In this document: positions 1 through 9,492 of the stretch, in pieces
How the letters are laid out: the number at the start of each line of letters is the position of its first letter
Numbering within the stretch: the stretch's first letter is position 1
DNA from: Jeotgalibacillus salarius
GTDB taxonomy: Bacteria > Bacillota > Bacilli > Bacillales > Jeotgalibacillaceae
Length of the DNA: 64,000 bases
Assembly: GCF_004405125.1 (NCBI RefSeq)
Contig: NZ_SORX01000001.1
Location: 255,780-319,779, forward strand
Reading direction: 5' to 3'
Notes under the pieces: generated by a model
What the model saw: only the letters and a program-made list of their open reading frames with translations
What the model was told of the DNA's origin: nothing
The model's database searches: none
Program-made: the position numbers and the translations under genes

Positions 1-32
1 TTGGGTAATTAGCTTTTGTTTCCTAAAATCAT

Positions 33-205
33 CAAGCGAGTGTGTACTTACTTTCACGATAGCGGATTGTGCATCCGTTCGGCGAAGTTGCGCACTCGCG
101 AGCTGATCTTGTGCACTCAACCCGGGTGTGTCGTACACTCAACGGCCAAACTCGTGCACTCAGCTACAGAAACCGTGCATCCGGTGCATCCGGCCACGGC
201 ACACC
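33..205. repeat. Degenerate 21-bp-period array, GTGCAC core
   Basis: At least five successive units start with GTGCATCC, GCGCACTC, GTGCACTC, GTACACTC, GTGCACTC and GTGCATCC, spaced 21, 21, 22, 21 and 21 bases apart. The rest of each unit is poorly conserved. It lies downstream of degU, outside any credible gene. The period matches the RTCGAC arrays elsewhere in this window, and the core GTGCAC differs from GTCGAC only by swapping the central CG for GC. Function unknown. Confidence 0.6.
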
Positions 206-220
206 ACATCACCCAAACCC

Positions 221-253
221 CAAAATAAAAAGCCCCGCCTCAAAGACGGAGCT
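221..253 (-). terminator. Terminator of degS-degU
   Basis: On the minus strand a 9-bp stem (231-239 with 245-253, two or three G-U pairs) with a five-base loop is followed by TTTTATTTTGG. It begins 13 bases after the degU stop codon. Confidence 0.75.
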
Positions 254-265
254 CAATCGATCATA

Positions 266-940
266 TTATCGTACTTCAACCCAGCCATTCTTAATCGCTG
301 TTACAACGGCCTGAGTACGGTCATTTACATTCATTTTCTGAAGGATATTACTTACGTGATTCTTAACTGTTTTTTCTGAGATGTAGAGTCCTTCACCGAT
401 TCCACGGTTACTCTTACCATCTGCAAGCATCTGAAGTACTTCACACTCACGCTTTGTCAGCAGGTGAAGCGGACGGCGAACTTCCATCTGCTGGAAATTC
501 CCTGTGAATTCAGCTTCTGCAAGACGGCGGAATTCATTTACAAGGTTAACTGTAACTTTAGGATGCAGATATGAACCGCCATCAGCAACAATTTTGATTG
601 CTTCGATCAGCGCTTCTGAATCCATTTCTTTCAGCATGTAGCCGAGTGCACCTGATTTGAGTGCACGTGAAACATAGTTTTCGTCGTCGTGTATAGATAA
701 AACGATGACTTTTGCATCCGGATTTTTTTTCACGAGCTGGCTCGTTGCTTCAACACCGTTCACATTTGGCATATTGATATCCATCAATACGACGTCTGGA
801 TGGTGTGATTCATATAGTTCAATTGCCTGAGAACCGTCATCGCCTTCTCCTACAATTTCAAACGTTTCCTCGAAATCAAGAATGCGTTTAACGCCTTCTC
901 GGAATAACTGGTGATCATCAATAATTAAAATCTTTGTCAT
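266..940 (-). CDS. degU: DegU-type response regulator
   Basis: Cytoplasmic NarL/FixJ-type response regulator that controls exoenzyme, motility and surface genes when phosphorylated by DegS. The protein opens with a receiver domain containing the acidic pair in [10 protein letters not shown] and the phospho-acceptor Asp in [10 protein letters not shown], and ends with a LuxR-type helix-turn-helix ([15 protein letters not shown], then [15 protein letters not shown]). The ATG at 940 is preferred over the upstream in-frame codon at 964 because a GGGGGAACC ribosome site precedes it and the protein then begins MTKILIID as in the family. It lies 20 bases downstream of degS and ends in a terminator, so the two form one operon. 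Confidence 0.96.
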   Translation of the reverse strand: MTKILIIDDHQLFREGVKRILDFEETFEIVGEGDDGSQAIELYESHHPDVVLMDINMPNVNGVEATSQLVKKNPDAKVIVLSIHDDENYVSRALKSGALGYMLKEMDSEALIEAIKIVADGGSYLHPKVTVNLVNEFRRLAEAEFTGNFQQMEVRRPLHLLTKRECEVLQMLADGKSNRGIGEGLYISEKTVKNHVSNILQKMNVNDRTQAVVTAIKNGWVEVR

Positions 941-960
941 GTTTGGTTCCCCCTCAATCT

Positions 961-2103
961 TCAACTTGTAATTGGTACATTAATACTGATTGTCGTACCT
1001 TGTCCCGGTTTGGAATGAACATGCATCGTCCCCGATATTAGTTCAATTCGCTCTTTCATACCCATCATGCCATATGATCCTTGCTTTTTTTCTGAAGGGT
1101 CGAAGCCTTTTCCGTCATCTTTGATGATTGCGTTTATGCAATCCGGACGAATTTCCACTTTTACAGTGACTTCATTAGCCTGTGCATGCTTCACTGCATT
1201 TTGCACGGCCTCCTGAATGAGTCTGAAAAGTGAGACTTCATATTTTGTATCTAATCTAGATTCTTCCCCAATTTGCTTAAATGATAACTTAGTACCATTA
1301 CTATACTCTTCGATCGTACTTAAGTATTTTCTGAGGGTCGGAACCAGACCAAGGTCATCGAGCGCCATCGGTCGAAGGTCATAGATGATTCTGCGGACCT
1401 CCGACAACGCTGAGCGGACCATCTTTTTATAGCTTTTAATTTCATTAATGGCTTCTTCTGTGCCTTTATCTCTGAATACACGCTCAATTAAATCTGATCT
1501 CATCAGTACATTTGCCATCATTTGAGCCGGACCATCGTGTATTTCCCGGGAAAGTCTTTTTCGTTCTTCTTCCTGGGCTTCAATAATCTGCATGCCAAAC
1601 TGCTGTTTTTGCGCTGCATCTTCTAGAGCAGCACCAACTTTTCTCAAGTCACTGTTTAAATAACTGAGTACAACTGTAATTTGAGTGACCAGATTTTCAG
1701 CACGTTCAATTGTTTCAACCATATTTTGCAGGCGTCGTTCAAGATCATCTCTTCTCTCACGAAGCTGTTTTTCTTCCTGCCTGTTTACCGAGAGTTTCAT
1801 TTGAAGGTCGTGCGCTGTCTCATAAGCCTGACGGACCTGCTCTTCAGAAAAATCTTTGAAATGATGGCTGACTTCTGCAAGGCGTTTCCTGGCAAAGCGC
1901 GAACGCCTCTCGAGGTCGTCACCTGTATAGATCACACTTGCAATCTTTTCACGAATTAAGCCCAATTCCGATACGAGCTGTTCGTATTCATTGCGTGTCT
2001 GTTCACCTATTTCAAAAATTTCTGATTTACTCTGATCCACAGTCTCTATCATTTTACCCAGTATTGAATCAAGTACTTGGGTATCTATACCGTTTGCGGA
2101 CAC
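961..2103 (-). CDS. degS: DegS-type sensor histidine kinase
   Basis: Cytoplasmic sensor kinase of the DegS/DegU system; it has no membrane segment. The N-terminal half is a long coiled-coil sensing region (DegS family). It is followed by the HisKA_3 dimerisation site with the phospho-acceptor His in [14 protein letters not shown], and by a C-terminal HATPase with the N box (VQNAVKHA) and G boxes ([16 protein letters not shown]). Length (381 aa) matches the family. The GTG at 2103 is chosen because AAAGGAG lies seven bases upstream and the protein then aligns with DegS; an in-frame codon at 2130 has no such site. Confidence 0.95.
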   Translation of the reverse strand: MSANGIDTQVLDSILGKMIETVDQSKSEIFEIGEQTRNEYEQLVSELGLIREKIASVIYTGDDLERRSRFARKRLAEVSHHFKDFSEEQVRQAYETAHDLQMKLSVNRQEEKQLRERRDDLERRLQNMVETIERAENLVTQITVVLSYLNSDLRKVGAALEDAAQKQQFGMQIIEAQEEERKRLSREIHDGPAQMMANVLMRSDLIERVFRDKGTEEAINEIKSYKKMVRSALSEVRRIIYDLRPMALDDLGLVPTLRKYLSTIEEYSNGTKLSFKQIGEESRLDTKYEVSLFRLIQEAVQNAVKHAQANEVTVKVEIRPDCINAIIKDDGKGFDPSEKKQGSYGMMGMKERIELISGTMHVHSKPGQGTTISINVPITS

Positions 2104-2143
2104 GTGCAGACTCCTTTCTCTCGTATACATGTCTTCACAAAAA

Positions 2144-2172
2144 ATTATACTGTTAAACCAGTAAAATTGAAA
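2144..2172 (-). promoter_or_regulatory. Candidate SigA promoter for degS-degU
   Basis: On the minus strand TTTCAA (-35-like) and TATAAT are separated by 17 bases, about 45 bases upstream of the degS GTG. The -10 box is perfect, the -35 box is weak. Confidence 0.5.
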
Positions 2173-2367
2173 GTATTGTGTTAAATAAACTTTAACACCG
2201 CAACATGTCGAAATTACTCAAAAAAGAAGCTATTTTAGTATATTTATTCAGGCCCTGTTTCATCAATGGGACCTTATCTATTATAACATCATCACTTTGT
2301 CGCGATATTAAAGTTGCATTACAAATGACGCATACGACATTGCACCTTTGTTTCATCTCTGCAAAAA

Positions 2368-2397
2368 ATGACGCAACCCGCAGTTTCTTGTTATAAT
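2368..2397 (+). promoter_or_regulatory. Candidate SigA promoter for yvyE
   Basis: ATGACG, an 18-base spacer and TATAAT lie 35 bases before the yvyE start codon. The stretch 2104-2431 otherwise holds only this and the divergent degS promoter. Confidence 0.45.
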
Positions 2398-2431
2398 TGT
2401 GTAACAAACCACCGTAAGTTAGGAGCAAAAT

Positions 2432-3070
2432 ATGTTAAAAAAATATTTAACAGTCGCTGGAGAAGGTGAAAGCGAGATCAATATTCAAAAGTCCCGCTTC
2501 ATTACTTACACGAAAAGAACTGAAACCGAAGAAGATGCTCAGGCATTTATCCAGTCAATTAAAAAAAAGCACCCTTCCGCCAATCACAACTGTTCAGCCT
2601 ATATGATCGGTGAACATGACCTGATTCAAAAGGCAAATGACGACGGTGAGCCAACAGGTACAGCAGGGGTTCCAATGCTTGAAGTATTAAAGAAGCAGGG
2701 ATTAAAAGATACGACAGTCGTCGTGACACGCTACTTCGGCGGTATCAAGCTCGGTGGAGGCGGCCTCATCCGCGCCTATGGCAAAGCCGTTACTGAAGGC
2801 TTGAAGGCAGCCGGAATCGTTGAACGCTCTCTCAATAAAGTAATGATTTCAAAAATGGATTACACATGGCTTGGAAAAGTGGAGAATGAAGTTCGATCTT
2901 CACAATACCCTTTAAAAGAGATTCATTATTTAGAAGATGTATCAGTGGAAACGTATGTAGAAGAAGATGACATTGCCGTTTTTATTGCGTGGATGACCGA
3001 ATTGACGAATGGCCAGGCTGAAATTCAGGAAGGCGAAATCGTATACCGTGAAAGCATTGTAAACAAATAA
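2432..3070 (+). CDS. yvyE: YvyE/YigZ (IMPACT) family protein
   Basis: Cytoplasmic protein of the UPF0029/IMPACT family, 212 aa, the usual length. The N-terminal domain carries the family signatures SRFITYTKR, HNCSAYMIG, DDGEPTGTAG and VVVTRYFGGIKLGGGGLIRAYG; a small DUF1949 domain follows. The biochemical role is unclear in bacteria; eukaryotic IMPACT acts in translation control. The ribosome site is TTAGGAG, eight or so bases before the ATG. It lies next to degS and an LCP gene, the same neighbourhood as in Bacillus, which strengthens the assignment. Confidence 0.92.
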   Translation: MLKKYLTVAGEGESEINIQKSRFITYTKRTETEEDAQAFIQSIKKKHPSANHNCSAYMIGEHDLIQKANDDGEPTGTAGVPMLEVLKKQGLKDTTVVVTRYFGGIKLGGGGLIRAYGKAVTEGLKAAGIVERSLNKVMISKMDYTWLGKVENEVRSSQYPLKEIHYLEDVSVETYVEEDDIAVFIAWMTELTNGQAEIQEGEIVYRESIVNK

Positions 3071-3225
3071 TCGACAATTGTAATGAAAGTTTCATTTTAC
3101 TGATAGCGGGAAAACAAGTAAAATAGAACTTGGCGATTCTTTTGCCGTTCTATGACAGGTTTTCCCGGTCATGAGCAGCGTCAATTATGATTTGGAAATC
3201 CCGAGTAAAGGAGCCATTAAAATAT

Positions 3226-4305
3226 ATGGACAGAAAAACGTATAAAAAGAAGGCAAAAGCAAGACGCGTGAGAAAACGCGTGCTGATGATAGGATTGCCT
3301 TTGCTTTTAATCGCAGTTTCAGGGCTGGTATATGGAGGTTATTTATATACAAAAGCTCAAAACGTAGCAGATGACTCCTTCGAAGCAGTCGAGGGGCGTG
3401 CACAATCTGACCTTCGCGATAAAGATGTGAATCCCGATGTTGATAATGTGTCAGTTTTATTTCTCGGTGTAGATGGAAGTGACGTAAGAGAAAGTGCTGA
3501 AGGATTCGAAAACGGCACAACCCGTACAGATGCGATCATCCTTGCCACCCTTAACAATGACGATAAATCAGTTAAATTAACCAGCATTCCACGAGATACA
3601 CTGGCTTATATTCCCGAAGTGGATTATCAGGACAAAATTAACCATGCGCATGCATTCGGTGGACCACGGGCATCAATGGAAGCCGTTGAAGAATTGCTGG
3701 ACATTCCAGTTGATTATTATGTACGAATGAATTTCTACGCATTCATGGACGTCGTAGATGCCCTTAACGGCGTTGAAGTAGATGTTCCATTCAATATGTA
3801 CGAAATGGATTCAAACGATCAGAAGAACGCAATCTATCTCCCTGAAGGCCGTCAATCAGTTGACGGTGAAGAAGCACTCGCATTCGTGCGCTCACGACAC
3901 ATGGACAGCGATATTGCCAGAGGCGAGCGTCAGCAGGAAGTTATTGATGCCATCCTGGACAAAGCCAAGTCTGCCGGTTCAATTAATAAATATGCAGATG
4001 TCATTGATGCAGTTGGAGATAATATGAAGACAAACATGAGATTTTCCGAAATGAGATCTTTCATGTCTTACGCAATGAACTCAAACCTCTCAGTAGATAT
4101 GCACACACTTGAAGGAGAAGGCGTCATGTTAGACGGAGTTTACTATTATGAAGCCTACGAAGAAGAACTTGAAGGTGTAAGTGAAGACCTGAGACAGCAC
4201 CTTGGATTATCATCATTTGTTTCGAATGATGACTCCTCCAGCCTGTCAGATGAAAACAGTGATTTCAGTGAAACTGCGCAGGAAGATGAAGATACTGAGT
4301 GGTAA
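3226..4305 (+). CDS. lytR: LytR-CpsA-Psr (LCP) family wall polymer ligase
   Basis: Membrane-anchored LCP enzyme (360 aa) that transfers undecaprenyl-linked wall polymers such as teichoic acid to peptidoglycan outside the cell. A basic cytoplasmic N-terminus (DRKTYKKKAKARRVRKR) precedes one transmembrane helix. The LCP domain holds the conserved Arg/Asp blocks NGTTRTDAIIL, SIPRDT, DKINHAHAFGG and AFVRSRHMDSD. The last ~35 residues are a Ser/Asp/Glu-rich tail. The ATG at 3226 is taken because AAAGGAG precedes it, although the spacing is a little long. Position between yvyE and tagO matches TagV/YvhJ of Bacillus, so wall teichoic acid or SCWP attachment is the likely job. Confidence 0.92.
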   Translation: MDRKTYKKKAKARRVRKRVLMIGLPLLLIAVSGLVYGGYLYTKAQNVADDSFEAVEGRAQSDLRDKDVNPDVDNVSVLFLGVDGSDVRESAEGFENGTTRTDAIILATLNNDDKSVKLTSIPRDTLAYIPEVDYQDKINHAHAFGGPRASMEAVEELLDIPVDYYVRMNFYAFMDVVDALNGVEVDVPFNMYEMDSNDQKNAIYLPEGRQSVDGEEALAFVRSRHMDSDIARGERQQEVIDAILDKAKSAGSINKYADVIDAVGDNMKTNMRFSEMRSFMSYAMNSNLSVDMHTLEGEGVMLDGVYYYEAYEEELEGVSEDLRQHLGLSSFVSNDDSSSLSDENSDFSETAQEDEDTEW

Positions 4306-4312
4306 CAAAAAA

Positions 4313-4341
4313 AGAGCGCTCAACTGAGTGCTCTTTTTTTG
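4313..4341 (+). terminator. Terminator after LCP gene
   Basis: A 9-bp stem (4313-4321 with 4326-4334), AACT loop and a run of T. The A-run on the other side may let it work for the converging minus-strand gene too. Confidence 0.85.
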
Positions 4342-4378
4342 TGCTCATTGTTCTATAAAAAGACATATGTTCGGTTTA

Positions 4379-5071
4379 TTAATACACATCAGTATTCATA
4401 TAGTTAACTGAAACCTTCAAATTAGCATTCATTTTTCGAATTTCATCCATCAATTGTTTATCAGTGATCCCTTCCTTATTTCTTATCACATATTCGAGCT
4501 GAATCATTGTACCAAGGCTGGTCGTTTCAATTGAACGCAATGAGAAAAATGCAAGATGGTCCTCAAGGACATCATCAAAAATCGTTTCGTCATGAAGATT
4601 CTCCGGAACAGTAATTGATAAACGTTTGCGCGAAGTACTGCTTTTACCAAAATCGGTGTAATATAGTATAAGAATGATAACTGACAATGAAAATGTGAAC
4701 AGAATCGCCAGTAAATAAAATCCAAGGCCACACGAAATACCAGCCGCCATTCCGAAGAAAATGAATGCAATATCTTTCGGATCACTCATTGCGCTTCTGA
4801 ATCGTATGATTGAAAATGCACCTACTAGCCCGAACGCTACTGCCACATTATTTCCGATTACAATCATAACGACTGAAACAGTAATTCCCATGATAATAAT
4901 CGTCTGTACAAAAGATTGTGAATATCTTGCACCAGTATGTGTATGCTTGTAAAGTGCTGCGATAATTAGCGTAAGAAAAAAGCTCAGAAAGATAGCAGCC
5001 GCTGATTCCAATATTGTAAGTCTTGATGTTAAATCCGCAAGCTGCCGGACATCTTGTAAAAAGGGTTCCAT
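4379..5071 (-). CDS. DUF4956 membrane protein
   Basis: Integral membrane protein of the DUF4956 family, 230 aa. About four hydrophobic helices occupy residues 20-135 (starting IFLSFFLTLIIAALY), with the family's conserved block GLVGAFSIIRFRSAMSDPKDIAFIF... between them, then a soluble C-terminal domain. It starts 13 bases after the VTC-domain gene and has a GGAGG site, so the two are translated as an operon. DUF4956 and VTC-domain genes recur as neighbours together with CotH genes in many bacteria. The biochemical role is unknown; a link to polyphosphate or polymer phosphorylation is only inferred from the VTC partner. Confidence 0.85.
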   Translation of the reverse strand: MEPFLQDVRQLADLTSRLTILESAAAIFLSFFLTLIIAALYKHTHTGARYSQSFVQTIIIMGITVSVVMIVIGNNVAVAFGLVGAFSIIRFRSAMSDPKDIAFIFFGMAAGISCGLGFYLLAILFTFSLSVIILILYYTDFGKSSTSRKRLSITVPENLHDETIFDDVLEDHLAFFSLRSIETTSLGTMIQLEYVIRNKEGITDKQLMDEIRKMNANLKVSVNYMNTDVY

Positions 5072-5084
5072 AATACCTCCGAAA

Positions 5085-5819
5085 TTAATGAATCATTTTT
5101 TGTAAATGTTGTTGCGTAGTTAAATCGATACTCGTACAAAATTTAGACACACTTTGTCTTGAACATTCAAAATCACTTAATAGTCTTGAAAGCCAGAAAG
5201 GTACGCTATCAGAAACTTTCACTTCTAGTACTACCTTATCCTTGTCAATAAAATGGATCCCCTGAGGACCATTTTCGATTTTCAAATCATGATTTCTGCA
5301 CATCAGATTGTAATCAAACGTGACTCTTAAGTCTTTTTGTTCGATTCCTGATAACGCCTGACGGTCATAACTGACGATTACTTCAGGCTTTAACTGGTAA
5401 ATAGATTGGAAATGCAGCGCTTCTTTTAAAATCTGCGGGTTAGATGCATGTATTTGCTGAAGGTCTAGTGAAGGATTCTGAATGAGTGAGTATGCTTCAT
5501 TCAGCGGAAGAATTGTTCTTCTTTTATTCACGACATTTTTAAATTTCTGTTTGATTTCGAAAAAAGACTGACTGTTTAAATCGGCATCCCCATAGACACG
5601 CAGACGAAGCTTTTGCCTGAAACGAAGCTTGTTTCGTGTCTCGTAATAAATCTTGTAATCTTCTGAGTCGAAATACAGACTGACAATATTATATTTCCCC
5701 TCATTGTTTCCATAGTCATCAAACTTCATATAAGGGAGAATCGCTTCTCTGAATCTCAAGTATTCATCAAACGATAATAAATATTTTATTTCATAACGCT
5801 TAAAAATTTCTATCGCCAT
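5085..5819 (-). CDS. VTC-domain (CYTH superfamily) protein
   Basis: Cytoplasmic 244-aa protein of the VTC-domain family, related to the polyphosphate polymerase domain of yeast Vtc4. Tunnel-fold motifs run in order: RYEIKYLL, SLYFDSEDYKIYYE, RQKLRLRVYG, FFEIKQK, NKRR, VSYDR, VTFDYNL and VVLEVKV. The basic and acidic residues typical of a catalytically competent triphosphate tunnel are therefore present. First gene of an operon with DUF4956, divergent from the CotH gene. Polyphosphate synthesis has not been shown for this bacterial subfamily, so the reaction remains an inference. Confidence 0.85.
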   Translation of the reverse strand: MAIEIFKRYEIKYLLSFDEYLRFREAILPYMKFDDYGNNEGKYNIVSLYFDSEDYKIYYETRNKLRFRQKLRLRVYGDADLNSQSFFEIKQKFKNVVNKRRTILPLNEAYSLIQNPSLDLQQIHASNPQILKEALHFQSIYQLKPEVIVSYDRQALSGIEQKDLRVTFDYNLMCRNHDLKIENGPQGIHFIDKDKVVLEVKVSDSVPFWLSRLLSDFECSRQSVSKFCTSIDLTTQQHLQKMIH

Positions 5820-5937
5820 ATGACCACCGCTTTCGTAAAGTGAATGTAAAGATTATTGCATTCATGTTAAAATGAAAGCTAACACTAGTATACAATTCGA
5901 GTCACAGACTTTCAATCTTTGCTTTAAGGAGAAAATA

Positions 5938-8223
5938 ATGACATTACTTAGGATCACTTTATTATTAATACCACTTACTGTAATCTGGGCATTCATATAT
6001 TATGTAGCTGATAAACCACTTGAATTAGACCCTCTTTTTACAGAAGCTCTTCAGACTGAAGCCGGAATGCCTCCTGGGCCAATTGATCGCAATATGGTGA
6101 AAGATTTAACTGAATTAGATTTGTCAGGTTATCAATTAACAGATGTGGAAGGTATCGAGTATTTTGCTTCTTTAGAGCATTTGAACCTTAGCCAAAATCT
6201 TTTAAGTGAAATACCAGGTCTCGAAAATTTAGATAAGCTTCAAACACTGAATGTAAGTTTTAATCAGTTAAATGCTTTAAACGTTTCAAGTCCTTTTTTA
6301 ATTGAACTTGATGTTGAAGCAAATGATTTGAGCAACCTTTCATTTCTGCAGGGGCTTGATTCACTTCAACGACTCACTATTAGAGACAATGATATACAAG
6401 ATGTATCTCCACTCGAAAATGTCCCACTGTTAACGTATTTGAATGCGCGTGGTAACCAGATTTTTGATGTAAAACCTTTGTCTGGTTTAACATCATTGCA
6501 AAACCTGAATTTGAGAAATAATCAAGTAAAAGATGTTTCACCACTTACTGATCTTCCGCTGGGAGAAAGATTATATCTCGATGGTAATGGCATCAAAGAT
6601 TTCTCATTTTTGGAAGAGACAATCGCTACTACGGTAGACTACGATTTTTCAACAGCACTCTCTCCCCCTGTTATCTCTGAACCATCCGGAACGCTCACAA
6701 GTGGGAGTTCAGTAACACTGGATTCTGAAGCTGATGTCTACTATACGTTAAATGGTGAAACGCCATCTCCTTCATCAGCTAAATATACTGGACCTATCCT
6801 AATTAACAATGAGATTTTAAACAATACTGTACTTGCAAACAACAGAGTATCGGTTTTCCAGGATCCTTTTACCTTTCAAAATGAAGTGGTTCAGGATGCT
6901 GTTGTGTTAAGAGCAGCTACTTATGAAAATGGAACGATGAGTGAAACAATCACAAGAACTTATTTTTTGATAGACCGTTCTTTTGGTAATGGCACATTGC
7001 CTGTAGTCTCCCTATCTTTGGATGAAGCATCATTATTTAATGAACAAACTGGCATTTATGTTCCGGGGGACTACTACAACAGTACCCAGGACGATCAGGA
7101 AGGGAATTATCGTATGTCGGGTTCTGAATGGGAACGTGAAGCAACGATGGAATATTTCACTGAGGATGGTCAATTCGCATTCGTGCAGGATATCGGGATC
7201 AGAATACATGGCGGATTCAGTCGTGCACTTCCTCAAAAAAGCCTTCGTCTATATTCTAAGAGTGAATATGGTCAAAGTCGTTTCTATTATCCATTTTTTC
7301 AAGACTCAGAGCAGACAGAGTTCAATCGCCTGGTGCTAAGGAATTCCGGCAATGATTGGAGAAGAAGTATGCTCCGGGATGCTATGATGCATAGACTCGT
7401 AAAGGACGGTGCGGTGGACATGCAACACGCCCAACCTGTTACCGTCTATATAAATGGGGAATATTGGGGTATTCACAATTTACGCGAAACATTTTCTACG
7501 GATTATATTGAGTTGAAATACAATATAGATCCAGCAAATATTGCACTTCTCGAAAGCGAGCAAAGTGAACAATCGGGATTTAAAGTTGAAGAAGGACTTC
7601 CGGGTGATGCGAACGACTATGTTGAAATGGTTGAATTTGCAGTTAGTGAGGATGTAGATGAGTCATTTGATGAACTCAATTCAATGATGGACATCGAGAA
7701 CTTTCTCACATATATGAGTTACCAAATCTATTTTGGGAACAAAGATGCTTTGTATAACAACACTGCTATATGGAAAAAGAAAGTAACTTATAATTCAAAT
7801 GCACCTGCTATGCATGATGGGCGTTGGAGATGGATGCTTTATGATGTTGATCAAGGCTTTGGTAATAACTTCAGCAATGTGGATGAAGCCATACAAAGTG
7901 ATACAATTGAATATTTCCTTCGTGAACATAGCTCGACCGAACTTTTCAAGGCGATTGTAAGTAGTGACCGGGGTCAAGCCATTTTTATCAACAAAATGGA
8001 GTCAATGCTTGATAAAGAATTTCATCCTGATAACGTCCTGCAAACAATTGATCAAATGACTTCTGAAATTTCTCAGGACATGCCTCGTCATATTGAAAGG
8101 TGGCAAAACCTTGAGAACATTGATTCCTGGGATCAGGAAGTGGACTGGCTGAGACAATATGCTGAAAAACGGCCGGAAGCTGTTCGACTGTTGATAGAAA
8201 ATCATTTTGTCATTCAAAACTAA
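5938..8223 (+). CDS. LRR plus CotH-kinase surface protein
   Basis: Exported or membrane-anchored 761-aa protein. An N-terminal hydrophobic segment (LLLIPLTVIWAFIYYVA) follows the ATG at 5938, which has AAGGAG upstream. Residues ~50-230 are six or seven SDS22-like leucine-rich repeats (LTELDLSGYQL, LEHLNLSQNLL). A chitobiase-type beta-sandwich comes next (PPVISEPSGTLTSGSSVTLDSE). The C-terminal ~400 residues are a CotH domain with IRIHGGFSR, PQKSLRLY, NDWRRSMLRD, NGEYWGIHNLRE and the Asp-rich WMLYDVDQGFGN. CotH proteins are atypical kinases that phosphorylate secreted proteins. It is divergent from the VTC/DUF4956 operon and probably works with it. Confidence 0.88.
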   Translation: MTLLRITLLLIPLTVIWAFIYYVADKPLELDPLFTEALQTEAGMPPGPIDRNMVKDLTELDLSGYQLTDVEGIEYFASLEHLNLSQNLLSEIPGLENLDKLQTLNVSFNQLNALNVSSPFLIELDVEANDLSNLSFLQGLDSLQRLTIRDNDIQDVSPLENVPLLTYLNARGNQIFDVKPLSGLTSLQNLNLRNNQVKDVSPLTDLPLGERLYLDGNGIKDFSFLEETIATTVDYDFSTALSPPVISEPSGTLTSGSSVTLDSEADVYYTLNGETPSPSSAKYTGPILINNEILNNTVLANNRVSVFQDPFTFQNEVVQDAVVLRAATYENGTMSETITRTYFLIDRSFGNGTLPVVSLSLDEASLFNEQTGIYVPGDYYNSTQDDQEGNYRMSGSEWEREATMEYFTEDGQFAFVQDIGIRIHGGFSRALPQKSLRLYSKSEYGQSRFYYPFFQDSEQTEFNRLVLRNSGNDWRRSMLRDAMMHRLVKDGAVDMQHAQPVTVYINGEYWGIHNLRETFSTDYIELKYNIDPANIALLESEQSEQSGFKVEEGLPGDANDYVEMVEFAVSEDVDESFDELNSMMDIENFLTYMSYQIYFGNKDALYNNTAIWKKKVTYNSNAPAMHDGRWRWMLYDVDQGFGNNFSNVDEAIQSDTIEYFLREHSSTELFKAIVSSDRGQAIFINKMESMLDKEFHPDNVLQTIDQMTSEISQDMPRHIERWQNLENIDSWDQEVDWLRQYAEKRPEAVRLLIENHFVIQN

Positions 8224-8224
8224 A

Positions 8225-8258
8225 AAAGAATCGCAGAGCATATGCCCTGCGATTCTTT
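8225..8258. terminator. Bidirectional terminator, cotH-like/tagO
   Basis: A 12-bp perfect stem (8225-8236 with 8247-8258) with A- and T-rich flanks sits between the convergent CotH and tagO genes. Confidence 0.85.
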
Positions 8259-8269
8259 ATTATGCTTAT

Positions 8270-9325
8270 TTATAAACGTCCTCGTGCATTTCGAACACGC
8301 ATGAGTTTCATCAATGGCTGATAATCTTTGCCCACAAGACCAATACTTTCAGCAAATAATTCGATGGCAATCAACATAATTCCAATGACCAGTACAGCAC
8401 CCCATACAGTCGACATGGAGAAGATTAGAGCTGACATACCAAATGTTGCTGCAATCGCATATATGATCAGTACAGTCTGTTTATGCGAATAGCCCAGTGC
8501 AAGTAATCTGTGATGCAAATGACTCTTGTCTGGGGCTGACAGTGGTTGTTTGTTCACTAAACGTCGGATGATTGCAAAGAACGTATCTGAAATCGGTACA
8601 CCTAATACAATAATTGGAATGATCAATGAAATCATTGTTACGTTTTTAAAACCAAGTAGTGCGATAACTGAAATCGCAAATCCGAGAAATAATGCACCAG
8701 TATCACCCATGAAGATTTTCGCCGGATGAAAGTTGTAAACCAGAAATCCGAGTACACTTGCAAATAATAGCATGCCCATTGCCATAACAAAGATATTTCC
8801 ATCAAGTAGTGCCATCAAGCTGATCGTTCCAAGAGCGATTGTTGATACCCCTGCTGCAAGACCATCAAGTCCATCTATCAGGTTAACTGCATTTGTAATC
8901 GCTACGATCCACAGGACGGTCATAGGAATACTGAACACACCGAATTCAAGTTGTCCGCCAAAAGGCAGGTTAATGTATTCAAGCTGCACGCCGCCCAGTA
9001 CCACTACAAGAGCCGCAGCAATCTGACCAAGCAATTTTACTTTTGCAGAAAGTTCACGAATATCATCCAGAACACCAACAATAATAATGATTACGCTACC
9101 GAAGAGTAAAGGTAATGCAGCGTCATTTTGAGGTTGAATCAGAACGAATCCAATTACGAAGCTCAAGAATATGGCAAGTCCACCCAAACGGGGCATAATA
9201 CGCTGGTGAACTTTTCTATAGTTCGGTTTATCTGTCGCACCTATTTTAAAAGCAAGTTTTTTTACAAATGGGGTTAATATAATCGAGCTGATAAATACAA
9301 TCAGCAGATTCGTTAAAAAGGTCAT
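8270..9325 (-). CDS. tagO: TagO/WecA-type undecaprenyl-P GlcNAc-1-P transferase
   Basis: Polytopic membrane enzyme (351 aa, about ten helices) of the MraY/WecA family. It transfers GlcNAc-1-phosphate from UDP-GlcNAc to undecaprenyl phosphate, the first step of wall teichoic acid and related polymers. Diagnostic blocks are PNYRKVHQR and PRLGGLAIF, the Asp pair in VGVLDDIREL, NLIDGLDGLAAG, AKIFMGDTGALFLGF, and the basic loop DKSHLHHRLLALG. A GGAGGA site precedes the ATG. It lies 167 bases downstream of the flippase gene and probably feeds the csaB operon as well as teichoic acid synthesis. Confidence 0.95.
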   Translation of the reverse strand: MTFLTNLLIVFISSIILTPFVKKLAFKIGATDKPNYRKVHQRIMPRLGGLAIFLSFVIGFVLIQPQNDAALPLLFGSVIIIIVGVLDDIRELSAKVKLLGQIAAALVVVLGGVQLEYINLPFGGQLEFGVFSIPMTVLWIVAITNAVNLIDGLDGLAAGVSTIALGTISLMALLDGNIFVMAMGMLLFASVLGFLVYNFHPAKIFMGDTGALFLGFAISVIALLGFKNVTMISLIIPIIVLGVPISDTFFAIIRRLVNKQPLSAPDKSHLHHRLLALGYSHKQTVLIIYAIAATFGMSALIFSMSTVWGAVLVIGIMLIAIELFAESIGLVGKDYQPLMKLMRVRNARGRL

Positions 9326-9492
9326 AAGGTTCCTCCTCGAAAACTGTTCGTTTTCATAACTGGAAAATGATTGATTCCACTTTCCTAGCAGATTATAGCA
9401 TAGTTTGTCATTAAAAGAGAGTGGTTTTTCATACTTTGCAACGTTCGTCCTACCCTCTTATCCATTACAGACGAAAAACTGACTGTAAAGTT

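Noticed and set aside
16-379. Short plus-strand frames of 70-83 codons at the window start
   Set aside because: They run across a degenerate repeat array and into the antisense of degU, and have no ribosome site.
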